In this document: piece by piece, positions 37,849 through 47,470 of the stretch
Numbering within the stretch: position 1 is the first letter of the stretch
How the letters are laid out: each line of letters opens with the position of its first letter
From: Geothrix edaphica
Lineage (GTDB): Bacteria > Acidobacteriota > Holophagae > Holophagales > Holophagaceae
Assembly (NCBI RefSeq): GCF_030268045.1
Contig: NZ_BSDC01000002.1
Span: 372,001 to 436,000, forward strand
DNA length: 64,000 bases
Direction: 5' to 3'
Notes under the pieces: model-generated
The model's database searches: none
What the model saw: only the letters and a program-made list of their open reading frames with translations
Told to the model about the DNA's origin: nothing
Translations under genes and position numbers: made by a program

Positions 37849-40800
37849 ATGTTCAGTCGCGACTTCAATGAGATCTTCCACAAATACGCGACGGACAAGG
37901 AGATCTTCCACGAGCTCATGCCGCTGCGCACCCGGGAGATCCTCCTGGTGGCCCCGGCCTTCGACGCCTTCACGCTGGAGCAGGACGGCCTGCTCACCGA
38001 GATCCTCTTCGACGGCTACTACCAGCTGAACATGAGCAACCCGCCCCGGGTGACCAACGTCTCCACCGTGGACGAGGCCCTGGAGCGCTGCGCCAGCCGG
38101 CACTTCGACATCATCATCGTCATGAGCCGCCTGGGCCAGGGCGGGCATGTGGAGCTGTCGCGGGCCCTGCGGCAGGCGGCACCGCGGATCCCCATCTACC
38201 TGCTGCTCAATGACAACGTGGAAGTGGGCGTCATGGACCGGCGCCGGCAGGAGCTCCAACGCCACTTCGACCAGATCTTCGTGTGGAACGGCAACCCCGA
38301 GATCTTCATGGCCATGGTGAAGTTCATGGAGGACCGCGCCAATGTCCTCAACGACACCAAAGTGGGCCTCACCCGCGTGATCCTGCTGGTGGAGGACAGC
38401 ATCCGCTACTACTCGCGGTACCTGCCCATCCTCTACAGCGAGATCCTCAAGCAGACCACGCGCCTGGCCAAGGACCAGAACATGGACCGCATGACGCGCA
38501 CCCTGTCCATGCGCGTCCGCCCCAAGGTGATCCTGGCCACCTCGTACGAAGAGGCCATGGCCTTCTGCGACCAGTTCCAGGACTGCCTGCTGTGCGTGAT
38601 CTCGGACCGCAAGTTCCCCAAGGACGGCACCCTGGATCGCGAGGCCGGCATCAAGCTGATCCGGGCCCTGAAGGAGCGCATCCCCGATCTGCCGACCCTG
38701 CTCCAGTCCTCGGATCCCCTCAAGGAATCCTGGGCCACGGCCCTGGGCAGCGGCTTCCTGAACAAGAACTCCTACACGCTCGGCGCCGAGCTGTCCGCCT
38801 TCTTCTACGAGCGCCTGGGCTTCGGCGACTTCGTCTTCCGCGATCCCCAGGGCGAGGAGATCGCCCGCGCCACGGACATGGAGGACCTGCGGGACAAGCT
38901 GCGCACCGTGCCCGCCGAGTCCCTGGTCTACCACGCCATGCGCAACCACTTCTCGTCCTGGATCATGGCCCGCGGCGAGGTCCAGGTGGCCAAGGTCCTG
39001 GCGCGGTTCCGCATCTCGGACTACCGCGACCCGGAGGAGATGCGCACCTTCCTCATCGACGTGGGCGACTACGTGCAGCGCATGAAGACCCTGGGCAAGG
39101 TGATCCCCCTCACGGACTCCACGCCCCGGGACGAGCCCAACATCCTCCGCCTGGCCTCCGGCTCCATGGGCGGGAAGGGCCGCGGCGTGGCCTACACCCA
39201 CTCCATGCTCTCCCGCATGGACCTGGAGAGCCTCGTCCCCGAGGCGAACATCCGCATCCCCCGCTCGGCCATCATCGGCACGGAGGAGTTCACGGGCTTC
39301 ATCCACCGGAACGGGCTGCGGCAGATGGTCCAGGACGACCCGGACGACGATGCCATCAAGCGGCGCTTCCTCATGGGGTCGCTGTCGCCGGAGCTGACGG
39401 CCAAGCTGCGGCTCTTCCTCACGAAGCACGCGAAGGTGCCCCTGGCGGTGCGCTCCTCCGGCCTGCTGGAGGACAGCCTCTCCCATCCCTTCGCGGGCCT
39501 CTACAACACCTTCTTCCTGCCCAACAACGACCCCGACCCCGCGGTGCGCGAGGTCCAGCTCGTGGAGGCCATCAAGCTGGTCTACGCCTCCGTGTACTCC
39601 AAGGCTTCCCGCGCCTACTTCCAGGCCATCGACTACAAGATCGAGGAGGAGCAGATGGCCATCCTCGTCCAGGAGGTCTCGGGCCGCCGCTTCGGGAGCC
39701 GCTTCTATCCCCACATCTCCGGCGTGGCCCAGTCCTTCAACTACTACCCCGTGGCCTACACCCAGCCCCAGGACGGCATCGCCAACATCGCCGTGGGCCT
39801 GGGCAAGTACGTGGTGGAGGGCGAGAAGGCCTACCGCTTCGCCCCGCCCTATCCCGAGATGGACATGCTGCCCCCCAAGGAGCAGCTGCGCACCACCCAG
39901 AAGCGGTTCTACGCCCTGGACATGAGCCGGACCTCCGTGGACCTCTACAGCGGCGAGGACGCGACCCTGCTCAACCTCGACATCCAGGAGGCGGAGAAGG
40001 ACGGCGCCCTGCAGCACTGCGCCTCGGTCTGGGACTGGAACGACGACCGCATCCAGGACGGCCTCGACCACCTGGGCCCGCGCATCGTGAACTTCCGCAA
40101 TATCCTCAAGTACGACCAGTTCCCCCTGGCCCGCATCCTCCAGCGCCTGCTGGAGCTGATCCGCGAGGCCATGGAGACGCCCGTGGAGATCGAGTTCGCC
40201 GTGAACCTCGATCCCGATCCTCAGAACGGCAAGCCCACCTTCACCCTCCTGCAGATCAAGCACCAGCTCATGGAGAGCGGGGACGTCAACCTCTCGCCCG
40301 AGGACCTCGACCCCGCCGAGGTCTTCCTCTTCTCCGAGCGCTGCGTGGGCAACGGCACCGTGGAGGGCCTGCGGGACATCGTCTGGGTGGATCCCGAGGG
40401 CTTCGACAAGTTCGAGACCCCGGCCCTGGCGGCGGAACTGGAGAAGCTCAACGACCGCTTCCGCCTCGAGGGCGGGAAGTACGTCCTGCTGGGCCCCGGG
40501 CGCTGGGGCAGCAACGACCGCCACCTGGGCATCCCCATCGTCTGGTCCATGATCTCCTGCGCCCAGGTGATCGTGGAGTACGCCATGGAGAACTTCCAGG
40601 CGGACGCCTCGCTGGGGTCACACTTCTTCCACAACGTGACGTCCCTGAACATCGGCTACTTCACGGTGCCCTACCCGCGGGGCTCCAGCCTCCTCGACTG
40701 GGACTGGCTCCGCCGGCAGCCCGAGGCCTGGCGCTCGGGCTGCCTGGTGCACACCCGCCTGGAGGAGCCCGTCCACATCGTCATGGACGGGCGGCGCAGC

Positions 40801-40863
40801 GCGTCGGCCATCTTCAAGCGCGCACCGGCGCCCCTCCCGGAGGAGCCGGAGGAGTTCCAGTAG
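37849..40863 (+). CDS. PEP-synthase-like ATP-grasp protein with two receiver-like domains
   Basis: 1004 residues. Residues about 15-165 and 172-320 each look like a receiver fold; the second begins RVILLVEDSIRYYSRY and keeps an Asp at the acceptor position (CVISDRKFP), the first has none (IIIVMSRLG). From about 430 onward is a PPDK_N-type ATP-binding region: LASGSMGGKGRGVAY, VPLAVRSSGLLEDS and FAGLYNTFF, ending in TLLQIKHQ (about 801; equivalent of LQARP). The swivelling phospho-His domain and the PEP-binding barrel of PEP synthase are not seen; instead a C-terminal domain with LLGPGRWGSNDRHLGIPI follows. So it may be a kinase or nucleotide-dependent signalling protein rather than PEP synthase. 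ATG 37849 has GAGG upstream. Confidence 0.8.
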   Translation: MFSRDFNEIFHKYATDKEIFHELMPLRTREILLVAPAFDAFTLEQDGLLTEILFDGYYQLNMSNPPRVTNVSTVDEALERCASRHFDIIIVMSRLGQGGHVELSRALRQAAPRIPIYLLLNDNVEVGVMDRRRQELQRHFDQIFVWNGNPEIFMAMVKFMEDRANVLNDTKVGLTRVILLVEDSIRYYSRYLPILYSEILKQTTRLAKDQNMDRMTRTLSMRVRPKVILATSYEEAMAFCDQFQDCLLCVISDRKFPKDGTLDREAGIKLIRALKERIPDLPTLLQSSDPLKESWATALGSGFLNKNSYTLGAELSAFFYERLGFGDFVFRDPQGEEIARATDMEDLRDKLRTVPAESLVYHAMRNHFSSWIMARGEVQVAKVLARFRISDYRDPEEMRTFLIDVGDYVQRMKTLGKVIPLTDSTPRDEPNILRLASGSMGGKGRGVAYTHSMLSRMDLESLVPEANIRIPRSAIIGTEEFTGFIHRNGLRQMVQDDPDDDAIKRRFLMGSLSPELTAKLRLFLTKHAKVPLAVRSSGLLEDSLSHPFAGLYNTFFLPNNDPDPAVREVQLVEAIKLVYASVYSKASRAYFQAIDYKIEEEQMAILVQEVSGRRFGSRFYPHISGVAQSFNYYPVAYTQPQDGIANIAVGLGKYVVEGEKAYRFAPPYPEMDMLPPKEQLRTTQKRFYALDMSRTSVDLYSGEDATLLNLDIQEAEKDGALQHCASVWDWNDDRIQDGLDHLGPRIVNFRNILKYDQFPLARILQRLLELIREAMETPVEIEFAVNLDPDPQNGKPTFTLLQIKHQLMESGDVNLSPEDLDPAEVFLFSERCVGNGTVEGLRDIVWVDPEGFDKFETPALAAELEKLNDRFRLEGGKYVLLGPGRWGSNDRHLGIPIVWSMISCAQVIVEYAMENFQADASLGSHFFHNVTSLNIGYFTVPYPRGSSLLDWDWLRRQPEAWRSGCLVHTRLEEPVHIVMDGRRSASAIFKRAPAPLPEEPEEFQ

Positions 40864-40871
40864 GCGGGCGC

Positions 40872-41405
40872 CTATTTCGCCCGGGTGTACTCCATCTCCA
40901 TGATCTTCACGAAGGCGCCATCCCTGCCCTTCACGAACATCACCGCGGTCCGGTGGTCTCGGTCCACCTGGGTGTGGATTTCTTTGAAGGTGGCGGGCTT
41001 CCCCGCCTCGTCGTAGCCCTCGAAGAAGAGCGTCATCTCCCGGCAGTCCTTGGTGCACGTCCCCTTGGACACGGCCATCCAGGTGCCGCCGTTGTCCACC
41101 CAGCTGCCCACGTGGGCGTTCTGGTGGGTGTCGTAGCCGAAGAGGCCGTGACCCTCGAACGTCTGGCCCATCAGCTCGGCGCGCATCTCGGACTTCAGCC
41201 ACAGCCCGCCCGATACGAGCGTGTTGGTCTCCGTCCCCTTGGACACCATGGGCGGCTTCGAGGGGTCCATGTACATCTTCGCCACGGCGACCCAGGTGCC
41301 GGCCTGGTCCTTCATGGCCAGGTGGTGGGCCGTGGGCTTGGGAAGGGGGCTCTCCTGGGCCGACAGGGCCAGGACGCAGCCGAGGGAGAGGAGCAGGGTG
41401 CGCAT
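40872..41405 (-). CDS. DUF1579-family secreted protein
   Basis: 177 residues with a cleavable signal peptide (MRTLLLSLGCVLALSA, then QES). The mature part has GTWVAVAKMYMDPSKPP, SGGLWLKSEM, FEGHGLFGYDTHQNAHVGSWVDN, the repeating strand pattern of DUF1579 beta-barrel proteins, probably periplasmic. Function unknown. It converges on the PEP-synthase-like gene with eight bases between stops. Confidence 0.8.
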   Translation of the reverse strand: MRTLLLSLGCVLALSAQESPLPKPTAHHLAMKDQAGTWVAVAKMYMDPSKPPMVSKGTETNTLVSGGLWLKSEMRAELMGQTFEGHGLFGYDTHQNAHVGSWVDNGGTWMAVSKGTCTKDCREMTLFFEGYDEAGKPATFKEIHTQVDRDHRTAVMFVKGRDGAFVKIMEMEYTRAK

Positions 41406-41475
41406 GGGGGCCTCCAGGCGACCATGCTACGCCCCTGGAAAACCAGCGTCATGGCGGTTCCGCTAAAGTGGAAAA

Positions 41476-41481
41476 AGGAGG
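41476..41481 (+). promoter_or_regulatory. Shine-Dalgarno that sets the TTG start of gmk
   Basis: AGGAGG, a full consensus, ends six bases before the TTG at 41488. No ATG or GTG in frame near this position gives a complete P-loop domain, so the SD decides the start. Confidence 0.8.
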
Positions 41482-41487
41482 GGCCCC

Positions 41488-42102
41488 TTGATCCACCATC
41501 CCGGCAATGTGTTCGTGGTCTCCGCGCCGTCGGGAGCGGGCAAGTCCACGCTGACCCAGCGGCTGGTGCAGACCGTGCCGGACCTGATCTTCTCCATCTC
41601 CTTCACGACCCGGAAGCCCCGCCCCGGCGAGGTGGATGGCCGCGACTACTTCTTCATCGACGATGCCCGTTTCGACGCCATGGTGCGGGAGGGCGGCTTC
41701 GTGGAGTGGGTGCAGGTCTACGGCCAGCGCTACGGCACGGGCCGGGACTGGCTGGGCGGTGTGCTGGCCACGGGCCTGGACGTGCTGCTCGACATCGAGA
41801 CCACGGGCGCCCTCAACCTGCGCCGGGCCATTCCCGATGCCCGCATGATCTTCATCCTGCCGCCCTCGGCCGCCTCCCTGGAGCAGCGCCTGCGCAGCCG
41901 GGGCAAGGACTCGGACGAGCAGATCCGCATCCGCATGCAGCACGCGCGGCACGAGCTGGAGCTGTACCACGCCTACGACTACCTGGTGCTGAATGACGAC
42001 CTTGAACTCGCCTACCGGCAGTTCGAGAGCATCATCCACGCCACCCGCGCCAGCCGGGAACGCATGGCCCCCGTGGCGCAGAGAATCCTAGAAGGGTTCT
42101 AG
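41488..42102 (+). CDS. gmk: Guanylate kinase
   Basis: 204 residues; phosphorylates GMP to GDP. P-loop SAPSGAGKST at about residues 12-21, GMP-binding region SFTTRKPRPGEVDGRDYFFID, then GTGRDWLGGVLATGLDVLLDIETTGA and LRSRGKDSDEQIRIR (lid). Translation starts at TTG 41488. The gene lies 65 bases before the processing protease gene. Confidence 0.96.
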   Translation: MIHHPGNVFVVSAPSGAGKSTLTQRLVQTVPDLIFSISFTTRKPRPGEVDGRDYFFIDDARFDAMVREGGFVEWVQVYGQRYGTGRDWLGGVLATGLDVLLDIETTGALNLRRAIPDARMIFILPPSAASLEQRLRSRGKDSDEQIRIRMQHARHELELYHAYDYLVLNDDLELAYRQFESIIHATRASRERMAPVAQRILEGF

Positions 42103-42167
42103 GAAAACCGCCCTTCGCCCCCGGAACGGCCCGGGCGTATCCTGGAGACATTCTCCCCGGGAGCCTC

Positions 42168-43748
42168 ATGGCCCGTTTCATCAAGCGCAATTGGATGTGG
42201 ATGGTGATGGCCGCCACGGTGGCCGTGGCGGGGCCCCTGCTGGCCCGGTCCGGCGCGGAGGGCGCGCGCCAGCGGAGCCTCGAGACCCTGACCGAGGTCA
42301 TGGACCTGGTGCAGAAGCAGAGCCCGGAGCCTCCGGCCCCCCGCCAGATCACCCACGCCACCATCCAGGGCATGCTCCACACCCTGGATCCCCACTCGAA
42401 CTACATGGACGAGAGCGAGTTCCGGCTGCTGCGCGAGGAGCAGAAGGGCTCCTTCTTCGGCATTGGCGCCATCATCCAGCAGCACGATCAGGGCATCGCC
42501 ATCATCAGCCCCATGAAGGGCGGCCCGGCAGAGCGCCTGGGCGTGCGCTCCGGCGACATCATCAAGGAGATCGACGGGGCGAACACCGAAGGGATGACCT
42601 CCAACGCCGCCCTGCAGAAGCTCCGGGGCGAGAAGGGCACCCTGGTGGAGCTGGCCATCCAGCGGGCGGGCCTCGCAGGCCTGCTGCGCTTCTCCATCCC
42701 CCGCGCCGAGGTACCCACCAACAGCGTCTACTACAGCTTCATGCTGGATCCCACCACGGGCTTCATCCTCATCAAGGACTTCGGCGAGACCACCTCCGAC
42801 GAGTTCGAGAAGGCCGTGGCCACCCTCAAGAAGCAGGGCATGAAGCAGCTCATCCTCGACCTTCGCGGCAACGGCGGCGGCGTCCTGGATGCGGCCATCG
42901 GCATCTGCCGCCAGCTCCTGGGCCCCGACCAGCTCATCGTGAGCCAGAAGGGCCGCGACGGCCGGGACGAGAACCAGACCCGCACCAGCAAGGGGGCCCA
43001 GCTCGACCCCTTCCCCATGGTGGTCCTCATCAACCGGGGATCGGCCAGCGCCAGCGAGATCGTCACCGGCGCCGTGCAGGACCACGACCGCGGCCTCGTG
43101 GTGGGCCAGACCAGCTGGGGCAAGGGCCTGGTCCAGAGCGTGCTCCCCATCAACCGCTCCCGGGGCCTGGCGCTCACCACCGCCCGCTACTACACGCCCT
43201 CGGGCCGCAGCATCCAGCGCGACTACTCGCACGGCCTGGACGACTACTACAACCCCGAGGACGACAAGGATCCCAAGCCCCAGGGCCCGGCCTTCAAGAC
43301 GGACCTGGGCCGCACGGTCTACGGCGGCGGCGGCATCAACCCCGACTATCCCCTGCCCCAGATCCGCCTCAACGAGTTCATGATCAACCTCCGGTTCCGC
43401 CACTCGGCCTTCTTCCGCTACGCCGTCCAGGAGAAGGAGCGCTTCGGCATCAAGCCCGGCGAGCGCGCCGATGACGTGGTGATGGCCCGGTTCCGGGCCT
43501 GGACCCAGGAGCAGAAGCTGGCCATCAGCGACAAGGAGTGGGCGGACAACCTGGAGGCCATGCAGGAGCAGCTCTCCATCGAGATGCAGAATGTCGCCTT
43601 CGGGGTGGAGGCTGGCTTCAAGCTCCAGTGCGTGAAGGATCCGGTGATCCTCAAGGCCCTGGAGGTGATGCCCGAGGCCGGGGCCCTGCTCCGCAAGAAG
43701 CAACTGCTCCCGCGCGCCGCCGCGACCACCGCCGCCACCCTCCGCTGA
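42168..43748 (+). CDS. ctpA: S41A C-terminal processing protease (CtpA family)
   Basis: 526 residues, periplasmic protease anchored or exported by an N-terminal hydrophobic segment (WMVMAATVAVAGPLLA). A PDZ domain lies at about 80-165 (GIGAIIQQHDQGIAIISPMKGGPAERLG), the catalytic Ser in INRGSASASEIVTGA and Lys in GQTSWGKGLVQ. A C-terminal extension of about 150 residues includes helical DDVVMARFRAWTQEQKL. It probably trims periplasmic or lipoprotein substrates. Starts a run of three same-strand genes with gaps of 12-15 bases. Confidence 0.93.
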   Translation: MARFIKRNWMWMVMAATVAVAGPLLARSGAEGARQRSLETLTEVMDLVQKQSPEPPAPRQITHATIQGMLHTLDPHSNYMDESEFRLLREEQKGSFFGIGAIIQQHDQGIAIISPMKGGPAERLGVRSGDIIKEIDGANTEGMTSNAALQKLRGEKGTLVELAIQRAGLAGLLRFSIPRAEVPTNSVYYSFMLDPTTGFILIKDFGETTSDEFEKAVATLKKQGMKQLILDLRGNGGGVLDAAIGICRQLLGPDQLIVSQKGRDGRDENQTRTSKGAQLDPFPMVVLINRGSASASEIVTGAVQDHDRGLVVGQTSWGKGLVQSVLPINRSRGLALTTARYYTPSGRSIQRDYSHGLDDYYNPEDDKDPKPQGPAFKTDLGRTVYGGGGINPDYPLPQIRLNEFMINLRFRHSAFFRYAVQEKERFGIKPGERADDVVMARFRAWTQEQKLAISDKEWADNLEAMQEQLSIEMQNVAFGVEAGFKLQCVKDPVILKALEVMPEAGALLRKKQLLPRAAATTAATLR

Positions 43749-43760
43749 AGCGAGGTCCCC

Positions 43761-44918
43761 ATGGATGTCACGCTCCCCGAGCACGTCGAGGCCCTGCGCC
43801 AGGAAGTCCGCAAGTTCGCGGAGAAGGAGATCCGGCCCCACGTCATGGCCTGGGACGAGGCCAAGACCTTCCCCATGGCCGTGGTGAAGCAGCTGGGCGA
43901 GATGGGCATGCTGGGCATCATCTTCCCCGAGGAGTACGGCGGCGCCGGCATGGGCTATGCCGAGTACGCCGTGGTGGTGGAGGAGCTCTCCCGGGTGGAC
44001 GGCTCCGTGGGCATCACCGTGGCCGCCCACAACAGCCTCTGCAGCAACCACATCTTCACCATGGGCGACGAGCGCCAGAAGCAGGCCTGGCTGAAGCCCC
44101 TGGCCAGCGGCAAGGCCATCGGCGCCTGGGGCCTCACGGAGCCCGGCTCCGGCAGCGACGCGGGCTCCCTGCGCACCTCCGCGAAAAAGGAGGGCTCCCA
44201 CTACATCCTGAACGGCACCAAGACCTTCATCACCCACGGCACCGTGGGCGACATCTTCGTGGTGATGGCCCGCACCCGGCCGCCCGAGCCCGGCCGCGCC
44301 AGCGCCGACGGCATCAGCGCCTTCGTGCTCGAGAAGGGCATGAACGGCTTCCGGGCCGGCAAGCAGGAGAACAAGCTGGGCCTCCGCGCCAGCGACACCT
44401 CCGAGCTGATCCTGGAGGACGTGAAGGTGCCCGCGGCCAACCTCCTGGGCGAGGATGGCGTGGGCTTCAAGCAGGCCATGAAGACCCTCGACGGCGGTCG
44501 CATCAGCATCGGGGCCCTGGGCCTGGGCATGGCCCAGGGCGCCTTCGAGGAGGCGCTCCGCTACAGCAAGATCCGCCACACCTTCGGCAAGCCCCTCGCC
44601 GACCACCAGGGCATCCAGTTCAAGCTGGCGGACATGGGCACGGAGATCGAGGCCGCCCGCCTGCTCATCTACCGCGCCGCGGGCCTGAAGGACCAGGGCC
44701 TGCCCTACGCCAAGGCCGCCAGCATGGCCAAGCTCTACAGCTCCGAGGTGGCCTGCCGCGTGGCGGACCAGGCCGTGCAGATCCTTGGCGGCTACGGCTA
44801 CATCAAGGACTACCCGGTGGAGAAGTACTACCGGGACGTGAAGCTCTGCACCATCGGCGAAGGCACCAGCGAGATCCAGCGCACCGTGATCGCCCGGTAC
44901 CTCCTTTCTGAATACTGA
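43761..44918 (+). CDS. Acyl-CoA dehydrogenase
   Basis: 385-residue FAD flavoenzyme of fatty-acid or branched-chain acyl-CoA oxidation. N-terminal helical domain, then [21 protein letters not shown] and the FAD-contact segment [18 protein letters not shown]; the C-terminal domain has [22 protein letters not shown] and [17 protein letters not shown], with the catalytic Glu in the EGT motif. Short-chain specificity is likely by similarity but not proven. It sits 12 bases after ctpA and 15 before the S9 peptidase. Confidence 0.95.
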   Translation: MDVTLPEHVEALRQEVRKFAEKEIRPHVMAWDEAKTFPMAVVKQLGEMGMLGIIFPEEYGGAGMGYAEYAVVVEELSRVDGSVGITVAAHNSLCSNHIFTMGDERQKQAWLKPLASGKAIGAWGLTEPGSGSDAGSLRTSAKKEGSHYILNGTKTFITHGTVGDIFVVMARTRPPEPGRASADGISAFVLEKGMNGFRAGKQENKLGLRASDTSELILEDVKVPAANLLGEDGVGFKQAMKTLDGGRISIGALGLGMAQGAFEEALRYSKIRHTFGKPLADHQGIQFKLADMGTEIEAARLLIYRAAGLKDQGLPYAKAASMAKLYSSEVACRVADQAVQILGGYGYIKDYPVEKYYRDVKLCTIGEGTSEIQRTVIARYLLSEY

Positions 44919-44933
44919 CCGCCCGGAGTCCCC

Positions 44934-46940
44934 ATGAAGATCCAGCTCCTCCTCCTCGCCGCAGGCCTGCCGCTGCTGGCTTCGCGTCCCCTCCAGGTGG
45001 ACGACCTCTTCAAGGTCAAGCGCGTCGCCGATCCCCAGCTGTCCGCCACCGGCGCCCTGGCCTACCAGGTGGGCACCGTGGACTTCCAGGCCAACAAGTC
45101 CACCACCCATGTCTGGTACAAGCCCGCGGGCGGCGAGGCGAAGGCCCTCGACCTCGGCTCCGGCAGCCAGTCCCGGCCCCGCTTCAGCCCCGACGGGAAG
45201 AAGCTGGCCTACCAGTCCGGCGGCCAGGTGTGGATCGTGGACCTGGGCACCAAAGAAAAGCGCCAGCTCACCAAGCTGAGCGGCGGCGCCGAAGGCCAGG
45301 TCTGGAGTCCGGATGGCAAGTGGCTGGCCTTCCTCTCCACCACCGTGCCCTCGGGCAATGAGGCGGAGAACGCCGCCTATCTGAAGCGCCAGGAGGAGAG
45401 CAAGGTCAAGGCCCGCCATATCACCACGCTGATGTACCGCCACTGGAACGAGTGGAAGGATCCCCAGCAGGTGAGCCACCTCTTCGTGGTGCCCGCCGAC
45501 GGCAGCGCCGCACCTCGGGATCTCACGGCGGGCCTCACGACGGACGTGCCCAACTTCGCCGATGTGGCCGCCGGCGACGGCTTCGCCTGGGCGCCCGACA
45601 GCAAGGCCCTGGCCTTCGAGACCCACCCCGAGCAGACCCAGGCCACCAGCACCAACGGCGAGGTCTACGAAGTGGCCCTGGCCGGCGGCCCCGCCAAGCA
45701 GCTCTCCGCCAACCCGGCCATGGACACCACGCCCCGCTACTCCCCGGATGGCAAGTTCGTGGCCTGGCGCGCCCAGCGCCGGCCCGGCTTCGAATCCGAC
45801 AAGTTCGAGCTGTGGGTCATGGACCGCGCCACCGGCAAGGTCGTGCGCACCACCCAGGCCTTCGACCAGAGCTTCGGCGACTTCCAGTGGCAGGGCCAGG
45901 ACCTGGTGGGCGTCAGCGACCAGCAGGGCCACGCGGACCTCTTCCGCTGGGATGGCAAAACCCTCCAGCGCCTCAGCAAGGGCCTGCACATCGAAGGCTT
46001 CGCGCTGGCTGCTGACCATGCCGTGGTGGTCTCCACCAGCCTCACCACGCCCCAGGACCTCTACACCCTGGACCTGAAGCTGGGCAAGACGGCCCGGGCC
46101 TCCCACCACAACGAAGCCCTGGCCAGGGAGCTGGACCTCAACCCCGGCGAGGACCTCTGGGTGGACACCCTGCCCCTGGACGGCAAGCCCACCAAGGCCC
46201 ACGCCTTCGTGGTGAAGCCCGTGGGCTACGACCCGAAGAAGACCTATCCCGTGGCCTTCGTGATCCACGGCGGCCCCCAGGGCGCCTGGGCCGACAGCTG
46301 GCATCCCCGCTGGAATGCCCAGGCCTGGGCCGGCCGCGGCTTCATCACCGTGCTGCCCAATCCCCGCGGCTCCTCGGGCTTCGGTCAGGCCTACTGCGAC
46401 GCCATCAGCGGGGACTGGAACGGCGCTGTGATGGCCGATCTCATGACCACCCTGGACGCCGTCCTCAAGCAGTTCCCCAACGCCGACCCCAAGCGCGTGG
46501 TGGCGGCCGGCGGCAGCTACGGCGGCTACGCCACCAACTGGCTGGCGGGGCACGAGGCCGATCGCTTCGCCGCCTTCGTGACCCACGCGGGCATCTTCAA
46601 TACCGAGAGCATGCAGCTGGGCAGCGAGGAGCTGTGGTTCCCCCGCTGGGAGTTCAAGGGCTGGCCCTGGGAGAACCCGGAGACCAAGGCCCGCTGGCAG
46701 TCCCAGAGCCCCAGCAGCGGCGCCGCTAACTTCAGGAAGCCCATGCTCGTCGTCCATGGCGAGCTGGACTACCGCGTGCCCGTGGGGGAGGCCTTCCAGC
46801 TCTTCAACACCCTGCAGCTGCGTGGCATCCCCAGCGAGCTGCTCTACTTCCCCGACGAGTTCCACTTCGTCCTCAAGCCCCAGAACAGCAAGCTCTGGTA
46901 CGACACCGTGCTCGGCTGGTGCGAGCGCTGGACAAAGTAG
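44934..46940 (+). CDS. S9-family prolyl oligopeptidase-like peptidase
   Basis: 668 residues. An N-terminal signal (MKIQLLLLAAGLPLLA) points to export. A seven-bladed propeller (SRPRFSPDGKKLAYQS, WSPDGKWLAFLS, TPRYSPDGKFVAWRA repeats) is followed by the alpha/beta-hydrolase domain with catalytic Ser in GGSYGGYA, Asp in HGELDYRVP and His in DEFHFVLKP. Similar to dipeptidyl or acylaminoacyl peptidases acting on peptides in the periplasm. It shares a terminator with convergent folK. Confidence 0.94.
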   Translation: MKIQLLLLAAGLPLLASRPLQVDDLFKVKRVADPQLSATGALAYQVGTVDFQANKSTTHVWYKPAGGEAKALDLGSGSQSRPRFSPDGKKLAYQSGGQVWIVDLGTKEKRQLTKLSGGAEGQVWSPDGKWLAFLSTTVPSGNEAENAAYLKRQEESKVKARHITTLMYRHWNEWKDPQQVSHLFVVPADGSAAPRDLTAGLTTDVPNFADVAAGDGFAWAPDSKALAFETHPEQTQATSTNGEVYEVALAGGPAKQLSANPAMDTTPRYSPDGKFVAWRAQRRPGFESDKFELWVMDRATGKVVRTTQAFDQSFGDFQWQGQDLVGVSDQQGHADLFRWDGKTLQRLSKGLHIEGFALAADHAVVVSTSLTTPQDLYTLDLKLGKTARASHHNEALARELDLNPGEDLWVDTLPLDGKPTKAHAFVVKPVGYDPKKTYPVAFVIHGGPQGAWADSWHPRWNAQAWAGRGFITVLPNPRGSSGFGQAYCDAISGDWNGAVMADLMTTLDAVLKQFPNADPKRVVAAGGSYGGYATNWLAGHEADRFAAFVTHAGIFNTESMQLGSEELWFPRWEFKGWPWENPETKARWQSQSPSSGAANFRKPMLVVHGELDYRVPVGEAFQLFNTLQLRGIPSELLYFPDEFHFVLKPQNSKLWYDTVLGWCERWTK

Positions 46941-46956
46941 CCGGCCGCACTTCCCG

Positions 46957-46995
46957 CCATGAAGAAGGCCCCCGATTCGGGGGCCTTCTTCATGG
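46957..46995. terminator. Bidirectional terminator between S9 peptidase and folK
   Basis: CCATGAAGAAGGCCCCC (46957-46973) pairs perfectly with GGGGGCCTTCTTCATGG (46979-46995) around GATTC. It abuts the folK stop and lies 17 bases after the peptidase stop. Confidence 0.85.
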
Positions 46996-47466
46996 TCAAC
47001 CCTTCGGGATCACCCCTCCGCACTCGCCAGGGTCGGAAAGGGCACGCCAGGGTTCGAGGACGAAGGGGCGGTTGAAGGCCCTGGGATGGGGCAGTTCCAG
47101 ACTCAACTCGGGGCCCAGGGCCCGCAGGTCTTCCGGCGTCGCCCACGTCCAGTTCCCTGGCGGTCCGTCGGCGGTGATGAGATCCAGATCAAGCGTTCGG
47201 GGCGCGTTCCTCCCGGCGCTGCGATCCCGGCCCTCGGCCAATTCCAGGCGCAGCAGGGCCTCCAGCAGGCGGCGCGGATCCGCCTCCTCTGTCACCAGGA
47301 TGGCCACGGTGTTGAGGTAGGCGGGTCCGCGGCCGGATTCATCCGGCGTTTCCATCACCAACGGTGAGGGCACCACGGCCCCCAGGGTCCGCAAGGCCGC
47401 CAGGCCCGCCTCCAGGTGGGCCCGGCGGTCGCCGAGGTTCGAGCCGAGGGCGATGACGGCCTTCAT
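46996..47466 (-). CDS. folK: Hydroxymethyldihydropterin pyrophosphokinase
   Basis: 156 residues; transfers pyrophosphate to 6-hydroxymethyl-7,8-dihydropterin in folate synthesis. ALGSNLGDRRAHLEAGLAAL at the N-terminus, GPAYLNTVAILVTE in the middle, and RTLDLDLITADG (metal and ATP-binding Asp pair) followed by LELPHPRAFNRPFVLEPW. It lies four bases downstream of queF in one unit. Confidence 0.96.
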   Translation of the reverse strand: MKAVIALGSNLGDRRAHLEAGLAALRTLGAVVPSPLVMETPDESGRGPAYLNTVAILVTEEADPRRLLEALLRLELAEGRDRSAGRNAPRTLDLDLITADGPPGNWTWATPEDLRALGPELSLELPHPRAFNRPFVLEPWRALSDPGECGGVIPKG

Positions 47467-47470
47467 GAGG

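Noticed and set aside
42099-46865. 1588-codon minus-strand open frame
   Set aside because: It lies antisense to ctpA, acyl-CoA dehydrogenase and the S9 peptidase, all with complete catalytic motifs. The translation is repetitive Gly/Leu/His/Ala and not protein-like.
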